Shown here one piece after another: positions 8,202 to 16,053 of a stretch of 35,786 bases of DNA. The notes beneath the pieces are model-generated. The model was given only the letters and a program-made list of their open reading frames with translations, was not told where the DNA came from and searched no databases. How positions within the stretch are numbered: position 1 is the stretch's first letter; each line of letters opens with the position of its first letter. Origin of the DNA: Propionibacteriaceae bacterium (GTDB lineage: Bacteria > Actinomycetota > Actinomycetes > Propionibacteriales > Propionibacteriaceae); assembly GCA_031266665.1 (NCBI GenBank), contig JAISAO010000044.1:1-35786 (forward strand), given 5' to 3'. Made by a program: the position numbers and the translations under genes.

Positions 8202-10364
8202 GTGCCGACGATCATCTTCGACAAGCTCGCCACCAAGATGGACGGCTCGGTCAAGGCCGCCGTGTGGAGCTTCCTGGAAAAGCTCAACGAGGACGACACC
8301 CTGCCCGGCCTCCACATCGAGCCGATCAAGCAGGCCGCCGATCCTCGCGTCCGCACCGGGCGCGTCAACCAAGACTTGCGGGCCGTGCTGTTCAAGCTGA
8401 CCGGCGAAGGCGACCCGCACTACCTGTTCCATGGAGTGTGGCCCCACGACGAGGCCATCGCCAAAGCCTCCACCCTGACGCTGACCCTCAACCCGATCAA
8501 CGGCCAAGCCATGATCCGGCAAGCCGCCCAAGAGACCGCCGCAATCCAGACTCCCGTTGTTGACTACGGCCAGCCCGTCTCGGGCCGATCCTGGCTGGAG
8601 CAACGAGGCTTCTTCGCCGATGGACTGGTCCGGCAACTCGGCCTGCCCGAGGAAGTCGCGGCGCGGGCGATGGCCATCGCCACCGAGGACGGATTGATGA
8701 CGCTGGCCGAGCAAGAGGAAGGCTGGGTCGCGGACGTGCTCCTCGACCTCGCCGCCGAGACGCCCCTCAGTGAGATCGCCGCCAAACTGGATCTCGACAC
8801 CAAACCCGCTCAGAAGGGCAATGAGGACGACACCCTCATCCAGGCCCTTCAGACTCCGGCGGCGCGGGCGCAGTTCGCGTTCATCGGCAGCCAGGACGAG
8901 TTACGTCACGTCATCGAGGACGGCGACTTCGGTCAGTGGCGAGTCTTCCTCCACCCCGAACAGCGCCGCTACGCCAGCACCAGCTACAACGGCCCATTCC
9001 GGCTGACCGGCGCGGCAGGTACTGGCAAGACCGTCGTCCTCGTCCACCGGGCCAAGATGCTGGCTGGGCGCGATCCCGGATCGCGGATCGTCATGACCAC
9101 GTTCACCCGCAACCTGTCCGACTCGCTTCGCGAATCCCTGGCCGAGTTGGACAGCACCGTCCCGCTGGTCCAGTTCGGGCAACCGGGTGTGAGCGTCTAC
9201 GGGGTGGACGCCCTGGTCGCCGCCGTCCTCAAGCAAGCCGGGGACGCCATCGGACCCGCTGTGGCCGACGTGCTGGGGCAGCCACACACCGACGTGCAAC
9301 GCCGAACCAACGAGACCGCGTGGGGTGACGTGATCGACCTGGCCATGGCGGCCCTTCCACCTGAGATCGCCAACGAGACGTTCTTCCAGGCCGAGTACGC
9401 CACCGTCATCCTGCCGAAGCGGATCACCAATCTGGACGAGTACCTGCGGGTCCGCCGTCCCGGACGCGGCGTGGCCTTGAACCGAGACAAACGCACCGCC
9501 GTCTGGGGGGTCGTCGCCGCGTATCGCTCCGAGGCCCGCGCGCAGGGAACCGTGAACTTCGCCGAGGCCGCCGCCATCGCCGCCGCCCACCTGGAACGCA
9601 GTGGATACGCCGACCCATTCGCCTACCCCGTCCTCGTGGACGAAGGCCAGGACCTGTCCGCACCTCAATGGCAGTTCCTCCGCGCCCTTGTCCCCAAAGG
9701 CCCCGGCGACCTATTCATCGCCGAAGACGCCCACCAACGCATCTACGGGCAGCGGATTATCCTCGGCCAGTACGGCATCCGTACCGTGGGCCGCTCGCGC
9801 CGGTTGACCTTGAACTATCGGACAACGGCCCAGAATCTCCGGGCGGCGCTCACCACCTTGGAGGGCGGCGACTACCACGACATGGAGGACGAGGACCAAG
9901 CCGTCGATGTGAAGGGCTACCGCTCGGCCCGCTCTGGTCCAGAGCCCGTCTACATGTCGGTGGCCAGCCGAGACGAGGAAGCCGCCGAGGCCTCCGCTCG
10001 GATCAGAGCCTGGATGGAGGCCGACCCCGACCTGGAGCCCAGCACCATCGCGGTCCTCGTTCACGACCAACGCAGTCGCGACCGCATGGTTGAAGAGCTT
10101 GCCAGCCACGGCGTCGCAGCCCGCAGCATCGACCGCGAGCGCCCCCTGCCGGGCAAGGTGCTCGTTATGACGATGCACCGAGCCAAGGGCCTGGAGTTCT
10201 CCAAGGTAGTCATAACGGGCCACGGAACCTGGCCCGGTTACTTCAAGGGCCTCATCAAGGACTGGGACACCAGCCTCCAAGACGAAGTTGACCTCCGCGA
10301 ACGGTCACTGATCTACGTCGCCATGACACGAGCCCGTGATGAGCTTGTTGTTATCGCGCGGTAG
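8202..10364 (+). CDS. UvrD/Rep-like SF1 helicase with N-terminal RelE/YafQ-like domain
   Basis: A 720-aa protein. Residues 1-105 resemble the RelE/ParE toxin fold: KLNEDDTLPGLHIEPIKQA, then RVRTGRVNQDLRAVLFKL, then YLFHGVWPHDEAIAKA. A linker follows, then a UvrD-type SF1 helicase: Walker A TGAAGTGKT with Lys276, Walker B VDEGQD (479-484), LNYRTTAQ, MTMHRAKGLEF (656-666) and YVAMTRARDEL near the C-terminus. It starts at GTG 8202 behind a GAGGGGAG ribosome binding site, 21 bp after the giant helicase, so the two are almost certainly cotranscribed. Single proteins joining a RelE-like domain to a UvrD helicase exist in databases to my knowledge, but their function is not established. Whether the RelE-like domain cuts mRNA or is only structural cannot be told here. 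The two-helicase operon probably acts on foreign or damaged DNA; that is inference. Confidence 0.87.
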   Translation: MPTIIFDKLATKMDGSVKAAVWSFLEKLNEDDTLPGLHIEPIKQAADPRVRTGRVNQDLRAVLFKLTGEGDPHYLFHGVWPHDEAIAKASTLTLTLNPINGQAMIRQAAQETAAIQTPVVDYGQPVSGRSWLEQRGFFADGLVRQLGLPEEVAARAMAIATEDGLMTLAEQEEGWVADVLLDLAAETPLSEIAAKLDLDTKPAQKGNEDDTLIQALQTPAARAQFAFIGSQDELRHVIEDGDFGQWRVFLHPEQRRYASTSYNGPFRLTGAAGTGKTVVLVHRAKMLAGRDPGSRIVMTTFTRNLSDSLRESLAELDSTVPLVQFGQPGVSVYGVDALVAAVLKQAGDAIGPAVADVLGQPHTDVQRRTNETAWGDVIDLAMAALPPEIANETFFQAEYATVILPKRITNLDEYLRVRRPGRGVALNRDKRTAVWGVVAAYRSEARAQGTVNFAEAAAIAAAHLERSGYADPFAYPVLVDEGQDLSAPQWQFLRALVPKGPGDLFIAEDAHQRIYGQRIILGQYGIRTVGRSRRLTLNYRTTAQNLRAALTTLEGGDYHDMEDEDQAVDVKGYRSARSGPEPVYMSVASRDEEAAEASARIRAWMEADPDLEPSTIAVLVHDQRSRDRMVEELASHGVAARSIDRERPLPGKVLVMTMHRAKGLEFSKVVITGHGTWPGYFKGLIKDWDTSLQDEVDLRERSLIYVAMTRARDELVVIAR

Positions 10365-10504
10365 GGCGGGTGCGCTGTGCCTGATCTCATCCCGCCGCGA
10401 GTTCGAGCAGCGTTTCGCGGATTCGCGTCCGAGATAGTAGTCACCCGGTCGGGGCGCGCGTCGAAGACCGGAGCGGTCAAGCAGCCTTGCGCGGCGAGCC
10501 TGGG

Positions 10505-11506
10505 TTAGCGCGGTGGAGGCGCGGTGGACGCTCTGATGGTCAGGGCGGTGGGGAGGACGTGGGAGCGACGGCGTTCGGACTGGCCTTCCATCCGCGCGAT
10601 GGCCCGCAGCGCCGCGGTTTCGGCCATCCGCGCGGTGTCTTGGCGCACCGAGGTGAGTTGCCGATATGGCGTCGCGGCGATGGCTGAGTCGTCGAAGCCT
10701 GTGATTGAGATGTCTTCGGGCACGCGCAGCCCCGCCTGGCGCAGGCTGGCTTGAAGGCCGGCGGCGCAAGGGTCGTTGAATCCGATCACGGCGGTGGGGA
10801 GTTGGCCGCGGGCGAGCAGCCTGGCCGCGGCGTCGGCGCCGGCCTGCTCGGTCGAGCCCGCCTCAACGACATCGACGGACAAGGCGGCGGCGGCCATCGC
10901 CTTGCGGTAACCGCGCAGCCGCTGGGGGCCGCCGCCGGAGCGCGGCGAGGCGGCGAAGCAAATCCGAGAATGGCCCAGGCCGACCAGATGCTCCACGACC
11001 TTGACGAGGCTGCCCTCGTCGTCGCTGCAGACGTATTCGACCGCCTCGGCGCGCACGGCGCGGGCGACCACCACCACCGGAACCAACGCGGCGATCTGGG
11101 CCAAACGCCTCGGCGGCAGGCCTGAGCCGATGGCGACAATGGCTCCACAGCGGTTGGCCAGCAAGGAGTCGATGGCCTTCGACTCGTCATGGCTGGCGGT
11201 GACGGCGGTCAGCACCAGTTCGCGGCCGGCGGACTCGCAGGTCTCGTAGACGCCATCGACCAACGCGGCGTGAAACGGTTGGACCGCCTCGAACGCCACC
11301 CCCACCGCGCCTGGGCCCTGCCGGCGCAGCGCCTGGGCGCGGACGTCCGGCACATACCCCAGTTCCGCGGCCACTTTCATGACGTGTTGACGGGTGGAGT
11401 CGCTGGCGCCGGGCACGCCCCGCATGACGATAGAGACCAGCGGGCGGGACACCCCGGCCGCCTTGGCCACGTCCGCCATCGTCACGTCCAAGCCGTTCGC
11501 TCGCAT
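10505..11506 (-). CDS. LacI-family transcriptional repressor
   Basis: A 333-aa protein. The N-terminal lambda-repressor-like helix-turn-helix reads TMADVAKAAGVSRPLVSIVM, followed by hinge helix residues typical of LacI/GalR (YVPDVRAQALRRQ). The rest is a periplasmic-binding-protein-like effector domain with GFNDPCAAG and ISITGFDDSAIAATPY. The start is supported by GAGGAGG eight bases before ATG 11506. The gene is divergent from an inositol-dehydrogenase-like operon, and two LacI-type palindromes lie between them. It very likely represses that operon, and possibly itself, until a sugar or polyol ligand binds. The ligand cannot be read from sequence, though the neighbouring enzymes suggest an inositol-like cyclitol or a sugar acid. 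Confidence 0.93.
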   Translation of the reverse strand: MRANGLDVTMADVAKAAGVSRPLVSIVMRGVPGASDSTRQHVMKVAAELGYVPDVRAQALRRQGPGAVGVAFEAVQPFHAALVDGVYETCESAGRELVLTAVTASHDESKAIDSLLANRCGAIVAIGSGLPPRRLAQIAALVPVVVVARAVRAEAVEYVCSDDEGSLVKVVEHLVGLGHSRICFAASPRSGGGPQRLRGYRKAMAAAALSVDVVEAGSTEQAGADAAARLLARGQLPTAVIGFNDPCAAGLQASLRQAGLRVPEDISITGFDDSAIAATPYRQLTSVRQDTARMAETAALRAIARMEGQSERRRSHVLPTALTIRASTAPPPR

Positions 11507-11554
11507 GGGATCGCCTCCTCGCCGGCAATCCTACCCAAGACCCGCCCCAGACCC

Positions 11555-11583
11555 TTGACACGTTCTACTAGCTCGTGCTAGCT
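11555..11583 (+). promoter_or_regulatory. Candidate promoter of the polyol operon
   Basis: A perfect -35 hexamer TTGACA lies at 11555-11560. A weak -10 candidate (CTAGCT at 11578-11583, or TAGCTT one base on) follows at 17-18 bp spacing. Operator 1 covers the spacer and the -10, which fits repression by steric block. Confidence 0.55.
11568..11581. promoter_or_regulatory. LacI-type operator 1
   Basis: CTAGCTCGTGCTAG is a 14-bp near-palindrome (12 of 14 symmetric) with the central CG step typical of LacI/GalR operators. It sits between the -35 and -10 of the operon promoter. Confidence 0.7.
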
Positions 11584-11591
11584 TAGTGCCA

Positions 11592-11607
11592 CCTAGAACG
11601 AGCTAGG
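11592..11607. promoter_or_regulatory. LacI-type operator 2
   Basis: CCTAGAACGAGCTAGG is an imperfect palindrome centred on CG, related to operator 1 (shared CTAG arms and CTCGT half on one strand). Its centre is 25 bp from that of operator 1. It lies in the 5' leader just before the ribosome binding site of the oxidoreductase gene. Confidence 0.65.
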
Positions 11608-11628
11608 TCACACTCGAAGGAGACGAAG

Positions 11629-12627
11629 ATGTCCAAGCAAGTCAAGATCGGCCTGATCGGGGCCGGTCGCATCGGCCAGAGTCACGGCGAGATCCTGGCG
11701 TTGCACACGCCGGGGGCGAAACTGACCGCGATAGCCGACCCCGCGCCAGGCGCGGCCGCCAGCCTGGCGGCCCGCCTTGGCCTCAGCCAAGCCTTCACCT
11801 CGCCCGACGAGCTCCTGGCCAGCGGCGTCGACGCCGTCGTTGTGGCGGCGTCGGCCACGGTCCATGCCGAACTCATCGCCCAGGCCGCCGCCGCCGGCAA
11901 GGCGATCTTCTGCGAGAAGCCGGCCGCCCTGTCGGTGGCGGAGCTCGACCCGGCGCTGGCCGCCGTCGAGAGGGCCGGAGCGGTGCTGCAGATCGGCTTC
12001 AACCGGCGCTTCGCCCCCGGCTTCGCCGCCGCTCGCGCCGCCGTCGACAACGGGCAGCTGGGCGCCGTGCGGCTGCTGCGCTCGAACACCCGCGACCCTG
12101 GGTTGGCCAACCCCGGCGCCGTCCCGCCGTGGACCATCTTCACCCAGACCCTGATCCACGACTTCGACACCCTGAACTGGCTGAACCCCGGCGCGGAGCC
12201 GATCCGGGTCTTCGCCCAGGCCGACGCGCTGGTCGCGCCGGACTTCAAGGCCAAGGGCCTGCTGGACACGGCGCTCGTCACCATCGCCTACTCGAACGGC
12301 GCGCTGGCGATGGCCGACGCCTGCTTCGAGGCGGTCTACGGCTACGACGTGCGCGGCGAGGTGTTCGGCTCCAGCGGCCTGGCGAAAGCCGGCCACATCC
12401 GGGTGACCGACCTGGACCGCTACGCCGCCGATGGCATGCACGTCGACACCGCCCGTAGCGACACCGGGCTGCTCCAAGACTCTTACCGCGGCGAACTGGC
12501 CGCCTTCGTGAAAGCCGTCCGATCTGGCCGCACCACCGGCGCCACCGGCGAAGACGCCCGCCGCGCCCTGGCGATAGCGGAAGCCTGCATCGCCTCCTAC
12601 CAATCCGGCCAACCCGTGGAACTGTGA
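11629..12627 (+). CDS. iolG: Gfo/Idh/MocA oxidoreductase, myo-inositol 2-dehydrogenase-like
   Basis: A 332-aa NAD(P)-dependent dehydrogenase. The Rossmann motif IGLIGAGRIGQSHGE is at 7-21, and the family signature FCEKPAALS carries the catalytic Lys97. QIGFNRRFAPGF and the HDFD motif (H177-D180) follow; in inositol dehydrogenases (IolG/Idh) the corresponding Lys, Asp and His serve in hydride transfer from inositol to inosose. The start is clear, with GAAGGAG six bases before ATG 11629. It is the first gene of a three-gene operon with a TIM-barrel isomerase and a sugar porter, under a LacI-type repressor. Substrate assignment rests on family resemblance only; other cyclitols or sugars are possible, so the gene symbol is tentative. 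Confidence 0.87.
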   Translation: MSKQVKIGLIGAGRIGQSHGEILALHTPGAKLTAIADPAPGAAASLAARLGLSQAFTSPDELLASGVDAVVVAASATVHAELIAQAAAAGKAIFCEKPAALSVAELDPALAAVERAGAVLQIGFNRRFAPGFAAARAAVDNGQLGAVRLLRSNTRDPGLANPGAVPPWTIFTQTLIHDFDTLNWLNPGAEPIRVFAQADALVAPDFKAKGLLDTALVTIAYSNGALAMADACFEAVYGYDVRGEVFGSSGLAKAGHIRVTDLDRYAADGMHVDTARSDTGLLQDSYRGELAAFVKAVRSGRTTGATGEDARRALAIAEACIASYQSGQPVEL

Positions 12628-12636
12628 GGACCTGTC

Positions 12637-13461
12637 ATGACCATCCAACTCGCGGCTTCGGCCGAAATGCTCTACCTGGACCTTCCTTTCAGCGAACGAG
12701 TCGCCCGCATCCGCGACCGCGGCCTGCAAGTGGAGATCTGGGACTGGTCCGCCAAAGACATCGAGGCGCTGGCCGCCAGCGGCGCTGTCTTCTCATCGAT
12801 GACCGGCTACCTGCGCGGCGAACTGATCGACCCGACGGGCGCCGAAGAGTTGCTGCGCACGGCCGCCCAGTCGCTGGAGGTGGCCGCGCGGCTCGACTCG
12901 CCCCGCCTGAACGTGCATGGCACCGGCCTCGACGGCAAGGGCCTGCCCGTCAAGCCCCAGGCCGTGGTCACCGGGGCGGATTGGCTGGCCGCCGCCAAGA
13001 CCCTGGAGAAATTGGCCCAGCTGGGAGAAAAGGCCGGGCGCGTCTTCACCCTGGAGAACCTCAACCTGCCGGTGGACCACCCCGGCACGCCCTTCGCCCT
13101 GGCCCAGGACACGCTCGCCCTGGTCCGGGCCGTCGACCACCCCAATTTGCGGCTCAACCTGGACCTTTACCACGCCCAGATCGGGGAGGGGAACCTGATC
13201 GAGCTGTGCCGGGAGGCGCTGCCCCACATCGGCGAAATCCAAGTCGCGGACGTGCCCGGACGCTGCGAGCCGGGCACCGGCGAGATCAACTACCCGGCCA
13301 TCGGGCGCGCCCTGCGCGAGATGGGCTACGACGGCGTGGTCGGCTTGGAAGGCTGGGCCAAGGCCGATCCGGACCACGCCCTTGACGCCTTCGTCGCCGC
13401 CTTCTCGGAGGTCGGCTTAGACGGCGATCGCCGCCAGCGCACAGCGGGACGCGAGGACTGA
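12637..13461 (+). CDS. TIM-barrel sugar isomerase, hydroxypyruvate isomerase (Hyi)-like
   Basis: A 274-aa protein of the xylose-isomerase-like / AP endonuclease 2 TIM-barrel family. FTLENLN and NLDLYHAQ supply probable metal ligands (Glu, Asp, His). QVADVPGRCEPGTGEINY is very close to the signature of hydroxypyruvate isomerase-like proteins, and a further acidic position lies in VGLEGWAK. ATG 12637 follows the oxidoreductase stop by 9 bp, with GAGG just upstream. In context it probably isomerises the keto product or a downstream aldose/ketose of the pathway. It could equally be an inosose isomerase (IolI/IolE-like); Hyi-like is the best sequence match from memory. The C-terminus (GDRRQRTAGRED) reaches to one base before the transporter start. 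Confidence 0.8.
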   Translation: MTIQLAASAEMLYLDLPFSERVARIRDRGLQVEIWDWSAKDIEALAASGAVFSSMTGYLRGELIDPTGAEELLRTAAQSLEVAARLDSPRLNVHGTGLDGKGLPVKPQAVVTGADWLAAAKTLEKLAQLGEKAGRVFTLENLNLPVDHPGTPFALAQDTLALVRAVDHPNLRLNLDLYHAQIGEGNLIELCREALPHIGEIQVADVPGRCEPGTGEINYPAIGRALREMGYDGVVGLEGWAKADPDHALDAFVAAFSEVGLDGDRRQRTAGRED

Positions 13462-13462
13462 C

Positions 13463-14922
13463 ATGTCGCTCAGCAGTTCCTCCACCGCCGGTCCTGGACC
13501 TGCGGTCGCCCTGCCGCCGATGACACCTGGGCCGCATCGCAAGCGCCTGGGCATGGTGGCGATGATCGCCACCTTCGGCGGTCTGGCCTTCGGCTACGAC
13601 ACCTCCGTGATCAACGGCGCGCTCGACCCCATGAAAATGGAACTCGGCCTGACCGCGTTCACCGAGGGCGTGGTCACCAGTTCGCTGCTGTTCGGCGCCG
13701 CCATCGGCGCGATTTGTGGCGGTCGTCTGTCCGACGCCTTCGGGCGCCGGCGCACCATCATCGCGGACTCGACACTGTTCTTCGTCGGCGCATTGATATG
13801 CGTCGCGGCCCCAAACCTGGGCGTGATGGTGGCCGGGCGCATAATCCTCGGCCTGGCGGTGGGCTGCGCGTCCACCGTGGTGCCGGTGTACCTGGCCGAA
13901 CTGGCACCATTTGAGATCCGCGGCTCGCTGGCCGGACGCAACGAGATGGTCATAGTCTCCGGCCAACTGGCCGCGTTCATCATCAACGCGATCATCGGGA
14001 ACATCTGGACCGACGTGACCGGCATTTGGCGTTACATGCTGGCCATTGAGGCGCTGCCGGCCGCGGCCTTGTTCATCGGCATGTTGCGGGTGCCGGAATC
14101 GCCGCGCTGGCTGGTCGACAAGGGCCGCCTGGACGAGGCCCTTGAAGTCCTGCGCCAGGTCCGCCCCGCCGCGCGGGCCGAGGCCGAGGTGGCCGACATC
14201 GCCAAGACCGCCAAACAAGACGCCGAACTGGTCAAAATGGACTGGCGCTCCATTCTGTCGAACCGGTGGCTGCGGCGGATCGTGCTGGTCGGGGTCGGTA
14301 TCGGCTTCTTCCAGCAACTCACCGGCATCAACTCGATCCTCTACTACGGGCAGACCGTCCTGCACGAGGCCGGGTTCTCGAAGAACGCCGCCCTGATAGC
14401 CAACGTCGCCCCCGGCGTCATCTCGGTGGTGACCGCTTTCATCGCGCTGCAAATGATGGACCGCTTCTCACGCCGCCGCATGTTCCTGCTCGGCTACGCG
14501 CTGACCGCGTTCTGTCACGTCATGATAGGCGCTTCGTCGCTCTTGCTGCCCGTTGGCAACCCAGCCCGGCCGTGGGTGCTGTTGGCACTGATCGTGGCGT
14601 TCGTCGGCTGCATGCAACTGTTCTTGAACATCGCCACCTGGGTGACCCTGTCGGAGATCTTCCCGCTGCGGATGCGGGCCTTCGGTATGGGCGCTTCAGT
14701 CTTCACGCTCTGGATGACCAACGCCTTCCTGGGCTTGTATTTCCCGACCATCATCGCCGCGGTCGGCATCTCCGGGTCGTTCTGTTCGCCGCCGTCAACA
14801 CGGTGGCCGTGGTCTTCGTCTACACCCAGATCCCGGAGACACAAGGGCGCAGCTTGGAAGAACTAGAACGCGACCTGACCACGGGAAACCTCTTCCGCTC
14901 ACTCACCAAGAAAGGACTCTGA
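13463..14922 (+). CDS. MFS sugar porter (IolT/XylE-like), frameshifted near its C-terminus
   Basis: A 12-transmembrane major facilitator of the sugar porter family. The N-terminal half has FGYDTSVINGAL, GGRLSDAFGRRRT and VVPVYLAELAPFEIRGSL; the centre has PESPRWLVDKGRLDEAL; the C-terminal half has FFQQLTGINSILYYG and TLSEIFPLRMRAFGMG. It most likely imports the cyclitol or sugar used by the two preceding enzymes. The frame is intact to about 14783, but then reads a nonsense tail ending at 14866. The next frame continues the family's last helix and tail (NTVAVVFVYTQIPETQGRSL) to a stop at 14922. A single base missing at about 14785 explains this, either real inactivation or an assembly error. 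Confidence 0.85.
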
Positions 14923-14923
14923 C

Positions 14924-15049
14924 ATGACTGACACAACCAAAGCGGTCAACCCCAACCCGCCATACGACGCGGAGCACCTGGTCCACCTGACCTCGCCACG
15001 CCTTACAACCTCAACGGCGGCCACACCTGAGAATGACTCCGGCGGCTAA
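14924..15049 (+). CDS. Tiny ORF after the polyol operon, possible gene remnant
   Basis: ATG 14924 directly follows the transporter's restored stop and opens a 41-codon frame (MTDTTKAVNPNPPYDAEHLV...). Downstream, the next frame reads ATPYNLNGGHT and stops at 15030, which looks more protein-like than the continuing frame. The original gene may therefore have lost one base. I do not recognise it. Its position suggests the start of a fourth catabolic gene whose remainder was deleted, or a short peptide. It overlaps the 3' end of the convergent small membrane protein gene. Confidence 0.3.
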   Translation: MTDTTKAVNPNPPYDAEHLVHLTSPRLTTSTAATPENDSGG

Positions 15050-15235
15050 CATGAGAATGCCGAGCGGAAGAAATTCAGCCGCCCTCACTGAAACCGCCGC
15101 CCGAAAAGGCGCCGACCACCCTGGGTTGGAGCGGCACGACTGCCAGTCTTGAATAAGAGTGACCGCCAGCGCGACCTCGCAGGCAGCCGCCCCGACCAAT
15201 AACACCATCGAAAGTATGATCCGCGCTTTAGCCAT
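15011..15235 (-). CDS. Small membrane protein, 74 aa
   Basis: It has two predicted membrane segments, IILSMVLLVGAAACEVALAV near the N-terminus and LPLGILMLAAGVIL near the C-terminus, with a short loop holding WQSC and NPGW. ATG 15235 lies inside the last codons of the MT-A70 methylase gene (8-bp ATGGCTAA overlap), so translation is probably coupled. I recognise no family. Support comes from the overlap, the hydrophobic pattern and the absence of a better gene in this stretch. Confidence 0.5.
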   Translation of the reverse strand: MAKARIILSMVLLVGAAACEVALAVTLIQDWQSCRSNPGWSAPFRAAVSVRAAEFLPLGILMLAAGVILRCGRR

Positions 15236-15923
15236 CGGCGCCGCCGTTGGCGTTGGGCTCCAGCCGGGGGGTCTTGGCGATTTCTCCGCCGCCGTAGCCT
15301 TTGTGCTGACGTCCCCTGGGCTGGACGTTCTCGGGCGCCTCGTCTCCCCAGACGGTCCACCCCGGTCGGGGGTAGCGGGCGAACAGCTCCAAGTACGGCC
15401 CGGGGGAGCAGCGCTCGATCAGCTGGTACTGCTCGTCCGGCTTGCGCGAGTGCTCCCGTTTGCGCGTCTCGATCAGGTTGACCTGGCTGCGCGCCGGGGC
15501 CAGGGTCCGCAGGGAGCCGCGAACCCCGAAGAGGATCAATTCGGTGACGTTGCGGAAATAGAACCCGACCCCCCGACCGTCCGGGCCGCCGTCCTGCCGC
15601 CGCTTCGCCCAAACGATGTTGGAGACATACCGGAATCCCCAAGCCGCCATGACCTCAAGCCCCTCCACCAGCAAGGCGTTGGGCGCCCAGAGATACAGAT
15701 GGGCGTTGTCGGCCGCGACACCCGCCACGTCGATGGCGCGGATCTCGGCCAGCGAAAGCGTGGCGTAACGGTCGAGGCGCCGATGCTCGGGCGCCACCTT
15801 CCCCGTCCGGTTCTGAAAACGCCACGGCGGGTCGGCCAATATGGTCTTGTACCCACCATCCACCTGGGGCAGGGGCGAGGCTTCGGCCACCAGCCCGAGC
15901 GGAGTCGCCGTCGCGGTCGTCAT
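15228..15923 (-). CDS. MT-A70 family adenine-N6 methyltransferase, orphan
   Basis: About 231 aa. YKTILADPPWRFQN carries the DPPW catalytic motif, followed by HLYLWAPNALLVEGLEVM, WGFRYVSNIVWAKR and YFRNVTELILFGVRG. These are standard MT-A70 elements, shared with phage and plasmid adenine methylases. It probably methylates adenine in DNA. No partner restriction enzyme is adjacent, so it may be a solitary or phage-derived enzyme. The frame is open to ATG 15962, but those first residues (IRDLGRP) are read from a dispersed palindromic repeat, so ATG 15923 (TTATATPLG region) is preferred. A small membrane protein gene overlaps its end. Confidence 0.85.
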   Translation of the reverse strand: MTTATATPLGLVAEASPLPQVDGGYKTILADPPWRFQNRTGKVAPEHRRLDRYATLSLAEIRAIDVAGVAADNAHLYLWAPNALLVEGLEVMAAWGFRYVSNIVWAKRRQDGGPDGRGVGFYFRNVTELILFGVRGSLRTLAPARSQVNLIETRKREHSRKPDEQYQLIERCSPGPYLELFARYPRPGWTVWGDEAPENVQPRGRQHKGYGGGEIAKTPRLEPNANGGADG

Positions 15924-15947
15924 GACCGCCAGAGTAACGGGCCGTCC

Positions 15948-15976
15948 CAGATCCCGGATCAAGTCCAGGCTGACGA
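15948..15976. repeat. Dispersed 29-bp palindromic element, copy 1
   Basis: CAGATCCCGGATCAAGTCC followed by four variable bases and TGACGA with one fixed G; also found at 17410 and 23716. This copy keeps the left arm but has lost the right arm of the hairpin. It lies between the ATPase and methylase genes and overlaps the apparent 5' extension of the methylase frame. Confidence 0.75.
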
Positions 15977-16053
15977 CTGGCGACGGCTGGGCGAGCCTGA
16001 CCCGCGATGGCGTTGTGGAGTAGGCCTCCTGGGTGCGCCTTCGCCCCGGCCGC

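Noticed and set aside
1815..10364. Firm call of a Druantia or DISARM system
   Set aside because: Only a DruE/DrmA-like helicase is present; the other defining components are absent from the window and the methylase is truncated.
12624..13385. 253-codon plus-strand frame overlapping the isomerase gene
   Set aside because: It is out of frame with the TIM-barrel protein and has a random Arg/Gly/Pro-rich composition.
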